From: Gammaproteobacteria bacterium
GTDB taxonomy: Bacteria > Gemmatimonadota > Gemmatimonadetes > Longimicrobiales > Gaopeijiaceae
Length of the DNA: 64,000 bases
Reading direction: 5' to 3'
Assembly (NCBI GenBank): GCA_028821195.1
Contig: JAPPHB010000002.1
Location: 63,802-127,801, forward strand
The notes beneath the pieces are model-generated. The model was given only the letters and a program-made list of their open reading frames with translations, ran no database searches and was not told the DNA's origin. Both the position numbers and the translations under genes were made by a program. Numbering within the stretch: the stretch's first letter is position 1; the number at the start of each line of letters is the position of its first letter. Shown piece after piece: positions 27,553 through 37,206 of the stretch.

Positions 27553-28815
27553 TCACCGGGCAAGCGTCACGAAGGTCGGCAGGTCAAGGATATCGACCGG
27601 CCCGCGAACGATGACGCGCTGCCGCTTCCGGGGCTGCACCGGCGTCGGGGTACTGGGAGTCTTGTTCATGCTCGCCGAACTTCTGCCTGTGACTGCCGCC
27701 GCCTGCCGTGCGGCCGCCCGCGCCGGCCGCGGGGACGGGATCGGCGACGGTCTCCGGTCCAGTCCGGAGGGGGCACCGTTGCTCGCCATCTCCGGCCGCA
27801 GGGCACCGGGTTTTTCGGATCCGTTGCCGAACCCCGTGGCTATGACCGTGACCCTCACGCTCTGCTGCAGCTTGGGATCGTGGACCGCGCCGAAGATGAT
27901 CTCGGCATCGTTGCCGGCCTCTTCCTGAATGATACTAGAGATCCTGGTCACGTCGTCAATGGCGAGATCCATTCCGCCCGTGATGTTGATCAGCACCCCG
28001 TGGGCGCCCTTGAGGGACACGTCGCCCAGAAGCGGAGAGGAGATGGCCTTGCGGGCCGCTTCCTCGGCCCTGTGTTCCCCCTCCCCGAAACCGGACCCCA
28101 TGAGGGCTCCGCCGCCACAGGCCATCACCGTGCGCACATCGGCGAAGTCGACGTTGACCTCGCCGGCGACCCGGATGAGGTCGCTGATGCCCTGTGTGGC
28201 GTGCAGAAGAATCTCGTCGGCCTTCTTCAGGGCGTCCTGGAAGCTGGTTCCCTTGCCGACCACGGTCATGATGCGGTCGTTGGGGACGACGATCACCGTG
28301 TCCACCGCCTTGCGCAACTCCTCGAGGCCCTGCTCGGCCTGCCGGAGGCGCTTCCTGCCCTCGAACGAGAAGGGCCGGGTGACGATGCCGATGGTGAGCG
28401 CACCCATTTCCTTGGCGAAGCGGCCGATGATGGGAGCGGCTCCGGTCCCCGTCCCGCCGCCCATGCCGGCGGTGATGAAGACCAGGTCGGCCCCTTGAAT
28501 CGCCCGGGTCACCTCCTCGGCGTTCTCGTGGATGGCCTGGCGCCCGATTTCGGGACGAGCCCCCGCGCCGAGGCCGCGCGTCAGCTTCTTCCCGATCTGG
28601 ATGCAGATCGACGCCCTCGACTGGCGCAGCGCCTGGGCATCCGTGTTCGCGGCGATGAGCTCCACGCCCAGGAGGTTCTCATCGACCATCCGGTTGACCG
28701 CGTTGCCGCCGGCGCCACCGCAACCCACCACCTTCATGCAGGCGCTGGGGGTCTCGCTTTCGTCGAAGACGAACGTCGGGCCTGTCTTCTTCTCGTCGTA
28801 GTCGATGATCGTCAT
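27553..28815 (-). CDS. ftsZ: Cell division GTPase FtsZ
   Basis: FtsZ polymerises into the Z-ring that directs septal wall synthesis. The 420-residue protein contains [15 protein letters not shown], the tubulin signature [21 protein letters not shown] and the T7 catalytic loop region ([12 protein letters not shown]). A variable Pro/Ser/Arg-rich linker of about 75 residues ends in the C-terminal binding tail [11 protein letters not shown], the contact for FtsA. ATG 28815 is set by AAGGAAGGAG just upstream; the frame continues further but without similarity. It follows ftsA by 91 bp, one of the larger gaps of the cluster, which could carry an extra promoter. Confidence 0.97.
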   Translation of the reverse strand: MTIIDYDEKKTGPTFVFDESETPSACMKVVGCGGAGGNAVNRMVDENLLGVELIAANTDAQALRQSRASICIQIGKKLTRGLGAGARPEIGRQAIHENAEEVTRAIQGADLVFITAGMGGGTGTGAAPIIGRFAKEMGALTIGIVTRPFSFEGRKRLRQAEQGLEELRKAVDTVIVVPNDRIMTVVGKGTSFQDALKKADEILLHATQGISDLIRVAGEVNVDFADVRTVMACGGGALMGSGFGEGEHRAEEAARKAISSPLLGDVSLKGAHGVLINITGGMDLAIDDVTRISSIIQEEAGNDAEIIFGAVHDPKLQQSVRVTVIATGFGNGSEKPGALRPEMASNGAPSGLDRRPSPIPSPRPARAAARQAAAVTGRSSASMNKTPSTPTPVQPRKRQRVIVRGPVDILDLPTFVTLAR

Positions 28816-28906
28816 TGTCTCCTTCCTTGCTGGATGGATGTCTTCCCATTCCCGTGCTTGCGCCGGGCGCAGGACGAAACGTCCGCCGCCCGGTCCCGCT
28901 GTGTGC

Positions 28907-30136
28907 TCAGAAAAACTCCTTGAGCCAGGCACCAACCCTTCCGACCATTCCAGGGGTGTGGGCAAGCGCCCCCTGCCCCGTCTTGGCAAAGCGGTCGGCT
29001 CCGTATTGCGCCACGCCGACGACCGTGGAGAGCCGAGAGCGGTTCATCGAGTCGGCCAACCCGCTTACGCCTGCGCCAGGGGTGCCGATGCGAACCGGCG
29101 TCCCCAGCATCCTCTGCACCAACTCGCCGATACCGTCGAGCGCGGCAACGCCGCCGGTGAGAACGACTCCCGTCCCCAGCGGGGCGATCAGCTCCCTCGC
29201 ATTCAGTTCCCGCTGACACCAGGCGACGATCGCCGTCAGCCGGTTCTCGAGGGCGTCCGCGACCGTGGCCCGGCCGATGCGGCGAGGCCGCGAAGGCGTG
29301 GGCCCGGGGATTTCGATCATGTCCCTGGAGCCTACGAGTTCGGCCAGGGCGCAACCGTGGTTCTCCAGCACCCGGCGCGCCTCTTCGTGCTGTATGTGAA
29401 GATGCTGGACCAGATCCCAGGTCAGTGCGACGCCCCCGGTAGGCAGCATGTCCGTGTAGTAGGGCCTTCCGTCGACGAAAATCGCCATCTGGCTGGTGGC
29501 TCCGCCCAGATCCAGCACCGCGACCCCGATCTCCCTCTCGTCCTCCCTCAGCACGGCACGGGCGGCGGCCAGGGGCTCCAGGATGAGCTTTTCCACCCGG
29601 TAGCCCGCCCGGGAGACGGCGCTGCGGATGTTGTTCGCGATCGCCGAGGCTCCCGTAACCAGGTAGACCTCCGACTCCAGGCGCGTGCCCGGCATGCCGA
29701 CCGGATGCAGGATCCCGGAGTTGTTGTCGACCGTGTAGCTCTGCGGGACCGTGTGAAGCAGCTCGCGGTCGCGGGGCAGCGCAACGGCGCGCGCCACCAC
29801 GTGCAGGCTCGCCATATCGTCGGCCGACACCTCCCTCGACGAGATGGCGACGACCCCGTGCGAGGGAAAGGTCTGCACCTGATCTCCGCTGATGCCGACA
29901 TAGATGTTGGAAACGGTGCAGCCCGCCATGAGTTCGGCTTCGCGCACCGCCTTGGCGACGCGCTCGGTCATCTCCTCGACATCCTGCACGACATCCCGGT
30001 GCACGCCGTTGGTGTGCACCTGCCCGAGACCCAGAACCTCGATCCAGTGGGCCGGATACTGGCCCCTCACCTCCGCGATGACGGCGGTGGTGCGCGTCGC
30101 GCCGATATCCAGCCCCGCAACCAGATGAGAAGCCAT
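28907..30136 (-). CDS. ftsA: Cell division protein FtsA
   Basis: The actin-like FtsA tethers FtsZ to the membrane and recruits later divisome proteins. The 409 residues show the ATPase phosphate motifs [16 protein letters not shown] and [13 protein letters not shown], the adenosine motif [13 protein letters not shown], and a C-terminal amphipathic membrane-targeting helix ([11 protein letters not shown]). The 1C domain lies at about 85-165. Two starts compete: ATG 30142 overlaps the ftsQ stop, while ATG 30136 has GAGGAG at correct spacing and is used here. The gene order ftsQ-ftsA-ftsZ is the classical one. Confidence 0.95.
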   Translation of the reverse strand: MASHLVAGLDIGATRTTAVIAEVRGQYPAHWIEVLGLGQVHTNGVHRDVVQDVEEMTERVAKAVREAELMAGCTVSNIYVGISGDQVQTFPSHGVVAISSREVSADDMASLHVVARAVALPRDRELLHTVPQSYTVDNNSGILHPVGMPGTRLESEVYLVTGASAIANNIRSAVSRAGYRVEKLILEPLAAARAVLREDEREIGVAVLDLGGATSQMAIFVDGRPYYTDMLPTGGVALTWDLVQHLHIQHEEARRVLENHGCALAELVGSRDMIEIPGPTPSRPRRIGRATVADALENRLTAIVAWCQRELNARELIAPLGTGVVLTGGVAALDGIGELVQRMLGTPVRIGTPGAGVSGLADSMNRSRLSTVVGVAQYGADRFAKTGQGALAHTPGMVGRVGAWLKEFF

Positions 30137-30138
30137 CT

Positions 30139-30894
30139 TCATCTCCTCGCGTTGCCCTGCTCGCCCGGTGACGCGTGTCGCACGACGACCTGATCGCTGA
30201 AGCGGAGGTCGGCCACGGTCACCGTTCGTTCCGGGGCTCGCGGGACGGCGTCGGCGAGAGCCGCAAGCCCTTCGCGCAGGCGACGCACGCTCAGCGGAGG
30301 TTGGAAATGGAGCGCCGCCCCGGTCTCCGAGAAGCGGGCCGTCAGAGTGCCCTGCGGGGTCCAGGCGATCTCCGATACGGAGCGCGCGAAGTCGGGATGG
30401 AGCTCGCCCAGGCGGTGCAACTCCGCGGCCATGGCCTGGATCTGCTGGTGTTCGGTCACCGTCAGCGTGCCGCCCGGGGGCTCCATGGGACGAAGGATGG
30501 GCAGATCGAGCCGATGCAGTGCGGGATCGATGGGGAGGTACTCCCCGGCGGGATCGACGGGATTCAGGGCCGGGGTCGCCACCAGGGCCACCGGCTGGCG
30601 CTCCCGGATGACGATCTCCGCGGTGTCGCCGGGCAGGGACCTGACCGTGGCCTCCTCGATCAACCGGTGTGTGCGCAGGCGTCCCTCCAGAGAACGCGCT
30701 CCCCCGCGCTCGTCCTCGTAGACCGGAATCCACTGGCGGATCTCCTCGGCGTCGAGATAGCGGGCACCCCGCACTTCCACGGCGGAGACGTGGAATCTCG
30801 CGAAGTGCGCGAGAATGTCGCGACGGTCGCCCAGGGCGGCCAGCGTGGCGGCCGCAAGCATCACGGGAACCGTAAACGCGAGCAGCTTACGCAT
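30139..30894 (-). CDS. ftsQ: Cell division protein FtsQ/DivIB
   Basis: This bitopic 251-residue protein joins the FtsQLB core of the divisome. A short basic lead and one membrane helix (LLAFTVPVMLAAATLAALG) are followed by a POTRA domain (about 34-100: FHVSAVEVRGARYLDAEEI ... LPGDTAEIVIRERQPVA) and a beta domain ending in VTVADLRFSDQVVVR. Sequence identity in this family is low, so the call relies on the POTRA pattern, topology and position between murC and ftsA. The start overlaps the murC stop by 8 bp. No ddl or murB gene is inserted between murC and ftsQ, unlike many bacteria. Confidence 0.88.
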   Translation of the reverse strand: MRKLLAFTVPVMLAAATLAALGDRRDILAHFARFHVSAVEVRGARYLDAEEIRQWIPVYEDERGGARSLEGRLRTHRLIEEATVRSLPGDTAEIVIRERQPVALVATPALNPVDPAGEYLPIDPALHRLDLPILRPMEPPGGTLTVTEHQQIQAMAAELHRLGELHPDFARSVSEIAWTPQGTLTARFSETGAALHFQPPLSVRRLREGLAALADAVPRAPERTVTVADLRFSDQVVVRHASPGEQGNARR

Positions 30895-32290
30895 CGCGCC
30901 CTCCCAGGCGGCGAAGGAGCGCGGGACCGGTCGACTCGATCGAGCCGGCGCCCAGGGTGAGGCATACGTCCCCGGCGCGAAGGGTGTCGGCCAAAGCGGC
31001 GGGAAGCGTGGTCAGGTCCGGGTGGTAGCGCCCACCCCCTCCCCGCGCCGCGGTCACCGCGTCGCACACGAGTTCGCCGGTGATGCCGGGGATGGGCGCC
31101 TCGCGCGCGGGGTAGATGTCCGAGACCCAGATCCGGTCCGCCGCGGCAAGGGCCGCGCCGAGCTGGCTGGCGAAATCGCGCGTACGCGAGAACAGGTGAG
31201 GCTGGAAGACGGCCACCAGACGGGCTTTGGGGAAGCTGCCGCGCGCGGCCGCGATCGCCGCCGCGATCTCGGTGGGATGGTGTGCGTAGTCGTCCACCAC
31301 CGTCACCTCGCGCTCGCGGCCGAGCCGCTCGAAGCGCCGGCGCACCCCGCGGAACCCCGCCAGCGACCGGCGGATGTCGCTCCACTCGACGCCCATCCGG
31401 CGCGCGGCCGCGGCCGCGCCCAGGGCGTTGAGCAGGTTGTGGGCGCCCGGGAGGCGGATCGACAACTCGCCCCGAGCCCGTCCGTCCTCGAAGATGCGCG
31501 CCCGCACTCCGCCGGAGCCGGTGCGCACCCGCGTCGCCCGCAGTTGAGCGCCCGCGCGGAAGCCATAGGTGCAAGTGCGCGCGCCGAGGCCCGCAAGCAG
31601 TTTCGAAGCTCCCGGATCGTCCGCACAGGCGCACACGGTGCCGTCCGCGGGCACCGCGTCCACGAAGGTGCGGAACGCCTCGCGCAGACTTGTGAGGTTC
31701 CCGTAGGTGTCGAGGTGATCGGCCTCCAGATTGGTGACCAGAGCCGTGCGCGGCGTGATGTGGTGGAAGGAGCGGTCATACTCGTCGGCTTCGACCACGT
31801 ACAGGTCGCCGCGCCCGTAGCGCAGGTTGCCGTCCCACCCCGCGACCCTTCCCCCGACGACCCCGGTGGGGTCCCGGCCGGCCGCGGCCAGGATCTCGGT
31901 GGCGAGCGCGGTGGTGGTGGTCTTGCCGTGCGTCCCGGCCACCGCCACGACCGTTCCCGGGTTGACCCACTGCCCGAGCGCCTCCGCCCGCTTGACCACC
32001 GGGATGCCCCGTTCGCGCGCCGCGCGCACTTCCGGGTTGGACGGGCTGATGGCGGAGGAAACCACGACTGTGGAGACGCCATCCAGGTGATCGGCGGAGT
32101 GGCCGGCGGCAACGGGAATGCCCAGGGCCTCGAGCGATCGCGCGCTCAAGTCGCGCCGGAGGTCGCAGCCGGTCACCCGGTAGCCGGCGCGGTGGAAGAG
32201 CTCGGCAAGCGCGCACATGCCCGCGCCGCCGATGCCCATGAAGTGCACCGTGCCCTCGCGTGCGCGGTCGCGCTTGCCGCGGGCGCTCAC
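30887..32290 (-). CDS. murC: UDP-N-acetylmuramate--L-alanine ligase
   Basis: MurC adds L-Ala to UDP-MurNAc, the first amino acid of the stem peptide. The 467-residue protein has the N-terminal UDP-binding motif VHFMGIGGAGMCALAEL, the ATP loop AGTHGKTTTT, the EADEYDRSF metal region and the C-terminal VVDDYAHHPTEI motif specific to MurC/Mpl. GTG 32290 shares GTGA with the murG stop. Absence of an early murB in this cluster means the UDP-MurNAc precursor enzyme must be encoded elsewhere. Confidence 0.96.
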   Translation of the reverse strand: MSARGKRDRAREGTVHFMGIGGAGMCALAELFHRAGYRVTGCDLRRDLSARSLEALGIPVAAGHSADHLDGVSTVVVSSAISPSNPEVRAARERGIPVVKRAEALGQWVNPGTVVAVAGTHGKTTTTALATEILAAAGRDPTGVVGGRVAGWDGNLRYGRGDLYVVEADEYDRSFHHITPRTALVTNLEADHLDTYGNLTSLREAFRTFVDAVPADGTVCACADDPGASKLLAGLGARTCTYGFRAGAQLRATRVRTGSGGVRARIFEDGRARGELSIRLPGAHNLLNALGAAAAARRMGVEWSDIRRSLAGFRGVRRRFERLGREREVTVVDDYAHHPTEIAAAIAAARGSFPKARLVAVFQPHLFSRTRDFASQLGAALAAADRIWVSDIYPAREAPIPGITGELVCDAVTAARGGGGRYHPDLTTLPAALADTLRAGDVCLTLGAGSIESTGPALLRRLGGRDA

Positions 32291-33447
32291 GCGGCCTCCC
32301 CCGAAATGGTCACCGACCGCGGCCCGTGCGGGAGCAGCCCGGCGAGCGCCGCGACGATGTCGGCGGCCGCGTTCGGCCGGGCGCGCTTGCGGGCCGCTCG
32401 AGCCATCGACGCCATGCGGCGGTCGTCGCGCACGAGGTCCGTCATGGCCGCCCAGAGGGCGGGCGCGTCCGTTTCGACCTCGGGCAGGTGCAGCGCCACG
32501 CCCGCTTCCGCGAGCGCCGCGGCGTTGCGGGTCTGGTGATCCTCGGCCGCGGTGGAAAGCGGAAGCAGGATCGCCGGCAGCTCGTGCACGAGGAACTCGG
32601 AGGTGGCCATCGCCCCCGCCCGGCTCACCGCCAGGTCCGCCGCGGCGAGCGCCCCCGGCATGTCGTCGATGTACGGCACCAGCCGGACCCAGTCCGGCGA
32701 TCCGGCCTGCGCGAGTTCCCGCGACATCCCGGAGAAGTGCGCCGGGCCGCTGGCCCAGAGAAGCTGAAAGCCCTCCGGGCGCTCCGGCGCGCCGAGCACG
32801 GTTTCGAGGATGCGCCGGTTCAGCACCGCCGACCCCTGGCTGCCTCCCACCACGAGGGCGACCCGCCCGTCAGCCTCCAGCCCGAACCGACGGCGCGCTT
32901 CACCGCGCCCGACTCCTTCTGGGGGGCGCACCGGATTCCCGCTCACCACCACCCGGTTGCGCGCCCGGCGCGGAATCGCCTGCTTCGCCTCCGGCCACGC
33001 GAGGTGGATCTGAGCCGCGTGGCGGCTCAGCAGGCGAGTGGTGACGCCCGGCAGGCTGTTCTGCTCCTGAAGCGCCAGGGGAATGCCCATGCAGGCGGCC
33101 ACCAGCCCCGACGGTGCGCACGCGTATCCGCCGGTGACCACCACCAGCTCGGGCCGCAGCCGCCGGAAGGTGTCGAAGACGTCGAGGACGCTCCCGAGGA
33201 GCGACTGCATCACCAGGGCATTGTTCCAGAGGTGCCGGCGATCCAGTCCCTCCACCTCCACCAGCGCATAGTCGAGGCCACAGTCGGGGAGCACGCGCGC
33301 CTCCACGCCACGGCGCGAGCCTACGAAGAACGGACGGATGTCGGGTCTCAGCGCCGCGAGCGCACGGGCGAGCGCGAGCGCGGGGTAGAAATGCCCCCCG
33401 GTGCCGCCGCCGGAGAAGACGACCACGCCCGACTCCCGCCTGGTCAT
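32287..33447 (-). CDS. murG: Undecaprenyl-PP-MurNAc-pentapeptide GlcNAc transferase MurG
   Basis: MurG makes lipid II by adding GlcNAc to lipid I on the cytoplasmic membrane face. The 386-residue GT-B enzyme has the N-terminal loop FSGGGTGGHFYPALALA, VTGGYACAPSG, the EQNSLPG segment and the second domain motif VVGGSQGSAVLNR, then SRAGAMATSEFL and LPLSTAAEDHQTRNA, where the usual PYPHAADNHQ-type loop is LPLSTAAEDHQ. ATG 33447 shares ATGA with the ftsW stop. Confidence 0.95.
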   Translation of the reverse strand: MTRRESGVVVFSGGGTGGHFYPALALARALAALRPDIRPFFVGSRRGVEARVLPDCGLDYALVEVEGLDRRHLWNNALVMQSLLGSVLDVFDTFRRLRPELVVVTGGYACAPSGLVAACMGIPLALQEQNSLPGVTTRLLSRHAAQIHLAWPEAKQAIPRRARNRVVVSGNPVRPPEGVGRGEARRRFGLEADGRVALVVGGSQGSAVLNRRILETVLGAPERPEGFQLLWASGPAHFSGMSRELAQAGSPDWVRLVPYIDDMPGALAAADLAVSRAGAMATSEFLVHELPAILLPLSTAAEDHQTRNAAALAEAGVALHLPEVETDAPALWAAMTDLVRDDRRMASMARAARKRARPNAAADIVAALAGLLPHGPRSVTISGEAA

Positions 33448-34634
33448 GGAGCCGGCCTCGGACCCGGAGGGATGCCCCGCGCCACGGACAGCAGGATGCC
33501 GATCGCGGCCAGGGTGATCACCAGGTTGGAGCGCCCATCCGAGATCAGGGGCAGCGGCAGCCCGGTCGCCGGCAGCAGACTCAGATTGACGCCCATGTGG
33601 AGGAACGCGTGCAGGGCGATGAGGCTGGTGCAGCCGACCGCCAGCAGCTCTCCCAGCAGATCGGCCGCGCGGCGGGCGATGCGGAAGCCGATCACGATCA
33701 GGGCGACGTAGGCGCAGACCAGCACGGCCACGCCGATCAGTCCCCATTCCTCCCCGATCAGGGCGAAGATGAAGTCGTTGTGCGCTTCGGGAAGGAATCC
33801 GAACTTCTGCTGTCCCTCCCCGAACCCTACCCCGCCGATCCCGCCGGAGCCGATCGCGATCAGCGACTGATCCACCTGGTATCCGGCGCCCGTGGTGTGC
33901 GATCCCGGGTTCAGGAAGACGATGAGGCGCCTGAAACGGAAATCCGTGGCGAACTGGTACAGGATTGCCGGCGTGGCGAGCAGCCCAAGGAAAACGAAAT
34001 GCCCCACGCGGGCGCCTGCCGCGAACACGATGATGCAGCCGAGCATCGCGATCAGGGCCGCCGTGGAGAAGTCCGGCTCGAGCAGAACGGGCACCAGCAT
34101 GGCGGCCCAGATCAGCAGGAAGGGGCCGAGGCCGCGCGTGAGGCTCCGGAATCGATCCCGTTTCTTCACCGCCAGGACGGCCGTCCACACCAGGACGGCC
34201 AGCTTGGCCGCCTCCGACGGCTGGAATCCAGCCGGACCCACCTGCAGCCAGCGGCGCGCCCCGTTCCGCTCCGGAGCGAAGGACTCGGTGCCCGGGAGGA
34301 TGATGAAGACCAGCAGCAACCACGCCGCCAGCATCATGGGCCACGCCAACGGCCGCCACCTGGTGTAGGGAATCCGTGAGAAGATCAGCAGGAACACCAG
34401 CCCCACACCGGCACCCACGGCCTGGCGGACGACGAAATGGTAGTCCGGAAGCCCCTGCCGCTGCGCCAGGAAGGAGCTTGCGCTGTAAAGGGTCACCAGC
34501 CCGAACGAGAGCAGGAGCAGCGTCAGCGTCATGACGGCCGCGCCTTCCCACCCGCCGCCGAACCGCGCGGCCGCGAGCGGCCGGGCGTCGTGCACGCCGG
34601 ACGCGGGGTAGGCAGGGGCGGCCGTGGCGGGCAC
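33444..34634 (-). CDS. ftsW: SEDS-family septal peptidoglycan polymerase FtsW
   Basis: FtsW polymerises lipid II at the septum together with FtsI. The 396 residues include about ten membrane helices, the catalytic-loop region LVPVLLEPDFSTAALI and NPGSHTTGAGYQVDQSLIAIGSGG. The FtsW/RodA signature near the end reads PLPLISDGRSNLV, where most families have SYGGSS; this could be a lineage variant. The first about 30 residues are a non-conserved cytoplasmic lead. GTG 34634 directly abuts the murD stop (TGAGTG). Confidence 0.94.
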   Translation of the reverse strand: MPATAAPAYPASGVHDARPLAAARFGGGWEGAAVMTLTLLLLSFGLVTLYSASSFLAQRQGLPDYHFVVRQAVGAGVGLVFLLIFSRIPYTRWRPLAWPMMLAAWLLLVFIILPGTESFAPERNGARRWLQVGPAGFQPSEAAKLAVLVWTAVLAVKKRDRFRSLTRGLGPFLLIWAAMLVPVLLEPDFSTAALIAMLGCIIVFAAGARVGHFVFLGLLATPAILYQFATDFRFRRLIVFLNPGSHTTGAGYQVDQSLIAIGSGGIGGVGFGEGQQKFGFLPEAHNDFIFALIGEEWGLIGVAVLVCAYVALIVIGFRIARRAADLLGELLAVGCTSLIALHAFLHMGVNLSLLPATGLPLPLISDGRSNLVITLAAIGILLSVARGIPPGPRPAP

Positions 34635-36029
34635 TCATGCCTCCCCTCGCGCGAGCGCGGCGAACCGGTGGCCCCGCGCTTCGTAGTCGGCAAACTGGTC
34701 GAAGCTCGCACAGGCGGGGGAGAGGAGCAGGATATCGCCGGGCCGGGCCCATCGCTCGGCCGCATGCACCGCCGCGTCGAAGTCGGTGTCCACGCGAACC
34801 AGGGACGCGGCCCCCGCCAGCGCCTCCTCGAGGCGGAAACGGGCATCACCGTACACGATCACGCGGCGGACCCGGCCGCGGATCGCGTGGGCGAACGGTG
34901 CGAGGTCCTCTCCCTTGTCCTGGCCGCCGGCCAGCAGCACGATCGGCCGGTCGAAGCTCCGGACCGCGCCTGCGGCCGCAGCCACGTTGGTAGCCTTCGA
35001 GTCATTCACCCAGAGGACGCCGTCGCGCTCGACCACCCGCTCCAGCCGGTGGGGCAGCGGGCGGAAGTCCCGCGCCGCCCGGGCGATCGCTTCCGTCCCG
35101 GCGCCCGCCACGCGGCCCGCCAGCCCGGCCGCCATGGTGTTGGCAAGCCCCGCCCGGCCGGCCAGGGCCACATCCGCCACGGGCATTACCCGCTCCTCTC
35201 CTCCCTCCGACGCGAACATCAGCCATCCGTCGCGCGCGTACGCGGCCAGCTCGCCGTCCGGGCCGCCCGACCGCTGCCCGGCGGACTCCTCCGCGTCGAA
35301 GAGGTAGCGCGCACCGGGCACCTCGTCGTCCAGGGGCAGAGCGGCCGGCACGGCGCTCTCGAGCACCCAGCGGCTGTCCGCGCGCGCGTTGGCGAACAGG
35401 CGGGCCTTGTCGGCGTAGTAGGCGGCCCGGCTCGGATAGCGGTCCAGGTGGTCGGGCGCCAGGTTGGTGACCACCCCGATCTTCGGGCGGAACCGGGACA
35501 CGGCGCCAAGCTGGTACGAGCTCATCTCTACCACCAGCCATTCGGGCGCCGGATCGCGCAGCGCCAGCTCCGAAGCGGGCGGACCCAGGCCGCCGCCGAT
35601 GTTGCCCCCCAGGCCGACCGACACCCCCGCCGCCTCAAGCATGCGGGCCGCCAGCGCGGAGGTGGTCGTCTTGCCGTTGGTGCCGGTCACGGCGATGAGC
35701 GAACTGCGGAAGAAGCGAAACGCGAACTCGGGCTCGGAAACCCAGCGCTTGCCTGCCGCCGAAAGCGAGGACAGCACCGGCGCTCCGGGCGGGATGCCCG
35801 GGCTGGCCACGACCAGGCGGCTTGCCGCGATGCGGGCCGAATCGTGGCCGCCGAGCCGGACGCGCGCGCCCATGGCCTCCAGTTCCCTCGCGTGCGCGCG
35901 CAACGCGGGCGTGTCGCCGTCGTCCGACACGCGCACCTCCCCGCCGTGCCGGAGCGCCAGCCGGGCGGCGGCCCGGCCGCTCGCTCCCAGGCCGACGATC
36001 GCAATGCGCTGTCCGCTCAGTGCCGCCAT
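34635..36029 (-). CDS. murD: UDP-N-acetylmuramoyl-L-alanine--D-glutamate ligase
   Basis: MurD adds D-Glu to UDP-MurNAc-L-Ala. In 464 residues it shows the N-terminal Rossmann motif IAIVGLGASGRAAARLAL, the ATP loop AVTGTNGKTTTSAL, the EMSSYQL metal/substrate motif, NLAPDHLDRY and the C-terminal VNDSKATNVAA. The start ATG 36029 follows the only notable gap inside the mur part of the cluster: 67 bp holding a triple 9-bp repeat. Confidence 0.95.
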   Translation of the reverse strand: MAALSGQRIAIVGLGASGRAAARLALRHGGEVRVSDDGDTPALRAHARELEAMGARVRLGGHDSARIAASRLVVASPGIPPGAPVLSSLSAAGKRWVSEPEFAFRFFRSSLIAVTGTNGKTTTSALAARMLEAAGVSVGLGGNIGGGLGPPASELALRDPAPEWLVVEMSSYQLGAVSRFRPKIGVVTNLAPDHLDRYPSRAAYYADKARLFANARADSRWVLESAVPAALPLDDEVPGARYLFDAEESAGQRSGGPDGELAAYARDGWLMFASEGGEERVMPVADVALAGRAGLANTMAAGLAGRVAGAGTEAIARAARDFRPLPHRLERVVERDGVLWVNDSKATNVAAAAGAVRSFDRPIVLLAGGQDKGEDLAPFAHAIRGRVRRVIVYGDARFRLEEALAGAASLVRVDTDFDAAVHAAERWARPGDILLLSPACASFDQFADYEARGHRFAALARGEA

Positions 36030-36047
36030 GAGATTCCGCCGTGCCGG

Positions 36048-36074
36048 AATGCGTAAAATACGTAAAATGCGTAA
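36048..36074. repeat. Three tandem 9-bp repeats between mraY and murD
   Basis: AATGCGTAA, AATACGTAA and AATGCGTAA follow one another without a gap in the 67-bp mraY-murD interval. The stretch is strikingly AT-rich for this cluster, whose other genes mostly overlap or abut. It could be a binding site, an internal promoter region or a slippage-prone repeat. Confidence 0.65.
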
Positions 36075-36096
36075 TCTGCCTGGAATCCATCGCCAT

Positions 36097-37203
36097 CTAT
36101 CGGATCTTGAGGGTGCTCAGGGCGACCATCGCGCAGAGCACGCCGACGATCCAGAAGCGCGTGACGACCTTGCTTTCCGGCCATCCGAGCTTCTCGAAGT
36201 GGTGGTGAATGGGGGCCATGAGAAAGATCCTCCGCCCCTCGCCGTAACGCCGTGCCGTGAACTTGAAGTACCCCACCTGCGCGATGACCGAGAGCGTCTC
36301 TGCCACGAAAACCCCTCCTACGATGACCAGCAGGAACTCGGACTTGAGGAGGATGGCCATGACGCCGATGGCGCCTCCCAGCGAAAGTGAACCTGTGTCT
36401 CCCATGATCACTTGCGCGGGATGCGCGTTGAACCAGAGGAATCCGATCGCCGCTCCGGCCAGGGCGCCGGCGAACACCGTCAGCTCTCCCACCCCGGGCA
36501 GGTAGAGGACGCCCAGGTAGGCGGAGGTGTCCACGCGCCCGATGAGGTAGGCGAAGATGCCGAAGGTGCCGGCCGCGATCCCGCACAGCCCGGCGGCCAG
36601 GCCATCGAGCCCGTCCGTCAGGTTCACCGCGTTCGAAGTGCCCGAGACGACCGTGGCCACGAACAGCACGTAGACCGGCGGGAAGAAGACCGCCACCACC
36701 TCGGCGAAGAACGGGACGCCCGTCCAGGTCGCCGGGACCGGCCATACCGGGTACAGCAGAAGGAACAGCCCCAGAGCCAGCCCGAAGGCCCACTGTCCGA
36801 TCATCTTGTAGCGCCCCGCCAGCCCCGCGCTCGTCTTCTTGACGACCTTCAGATAGTCGTCGAGGAACCCGATGGCGCCGGTCCAGAGGAAGGTTCCGAG
36901 GACGACGAAGATCGCCACGTTGGTGAGTTCGGCCCACAGCAGCGTGGAGACCGTCGCGGCGGCGATGATCAGCGTCCCGCCCATGGTCGGCGTGCCGGCC
37001 TTCTTGAGATGGGTCTCCGGACCGGTCTCGCGCACGACCTGACCGAAGCGCAGCCGGGTCAGCCAGCGGATCATGCCCGGCCCCAGCAGGAAGCTGAGCA
37101 CCAGCGCCGTCACCATCGCGCCAGCGGTGCGGAAGGTGATGTACGTGAACAGGTTGAAGACGATATGCACGTCGGTGAACCGGGGCAGGAGATGATACAG
37201 CAT
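36097..37203 (-). CDS. mraY: Phospho-N-acetylmuramoyl-pentapeptide transferase MraY
   Basis: MraY transfers phospho-MurNAc-pentapeptide to undecaprenyl phosphate, forming lipid I. The 368-residue, ten-helix protein contains the conserved cytoplasmic loops GTPTMGGTLII, FLDDYLKVVKKTSAGL, NLTDGLDGLAAG (Asp pair for Mg2+), MGDTGSLSLGG and APIHHHFEKLGW. It begins 3 bp after the murF stop with ATG 37203. Its length is normal for the family. Confidence 0.96.
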   Translation of the reverse strand: MLYHLLPRFTDVHIVFNLFTYITFRTAGAMVTALVLSFLLGPGMIRWLTRLRFGQVVRETGPETHLKKAGTPTMGGTLIIAAATVSTLLWAELTNVAIFVVLGTFLWTGAIGFLDDYLKVVKKTSAGLAGRYKMIGQWAFGLALGLFLLLYPVWPVPATWTGVPFFAEVVAVFFPPVYVLFVATVVSGTSNAVNLTDGLDGLAAGLCGIAAGTFGIFAYLIGRVDTSAYLGVLYLPGVGELTVFAGALAGAAIGFLWFNAHPAQVIMGDTGSLSLGGAIGVMAILLKSEFLLVIVGGVFVAETLSVIAQVGYFKFTARRYGEGRRIFLMAPIHHHFEKLGWPESKVVTRFWIVGVLCAMVALSTLKIR

Positions 37204-37206
37204 GGT

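Noticed and set aside
27470..27556. GTG 27556 as start of the M23 peptidase
   Set aside because: Possible through GTGA coupling to ftsZ, but ATG 27469 has a better ribosome site and gives a normal signal anchor; kept as an alternative.
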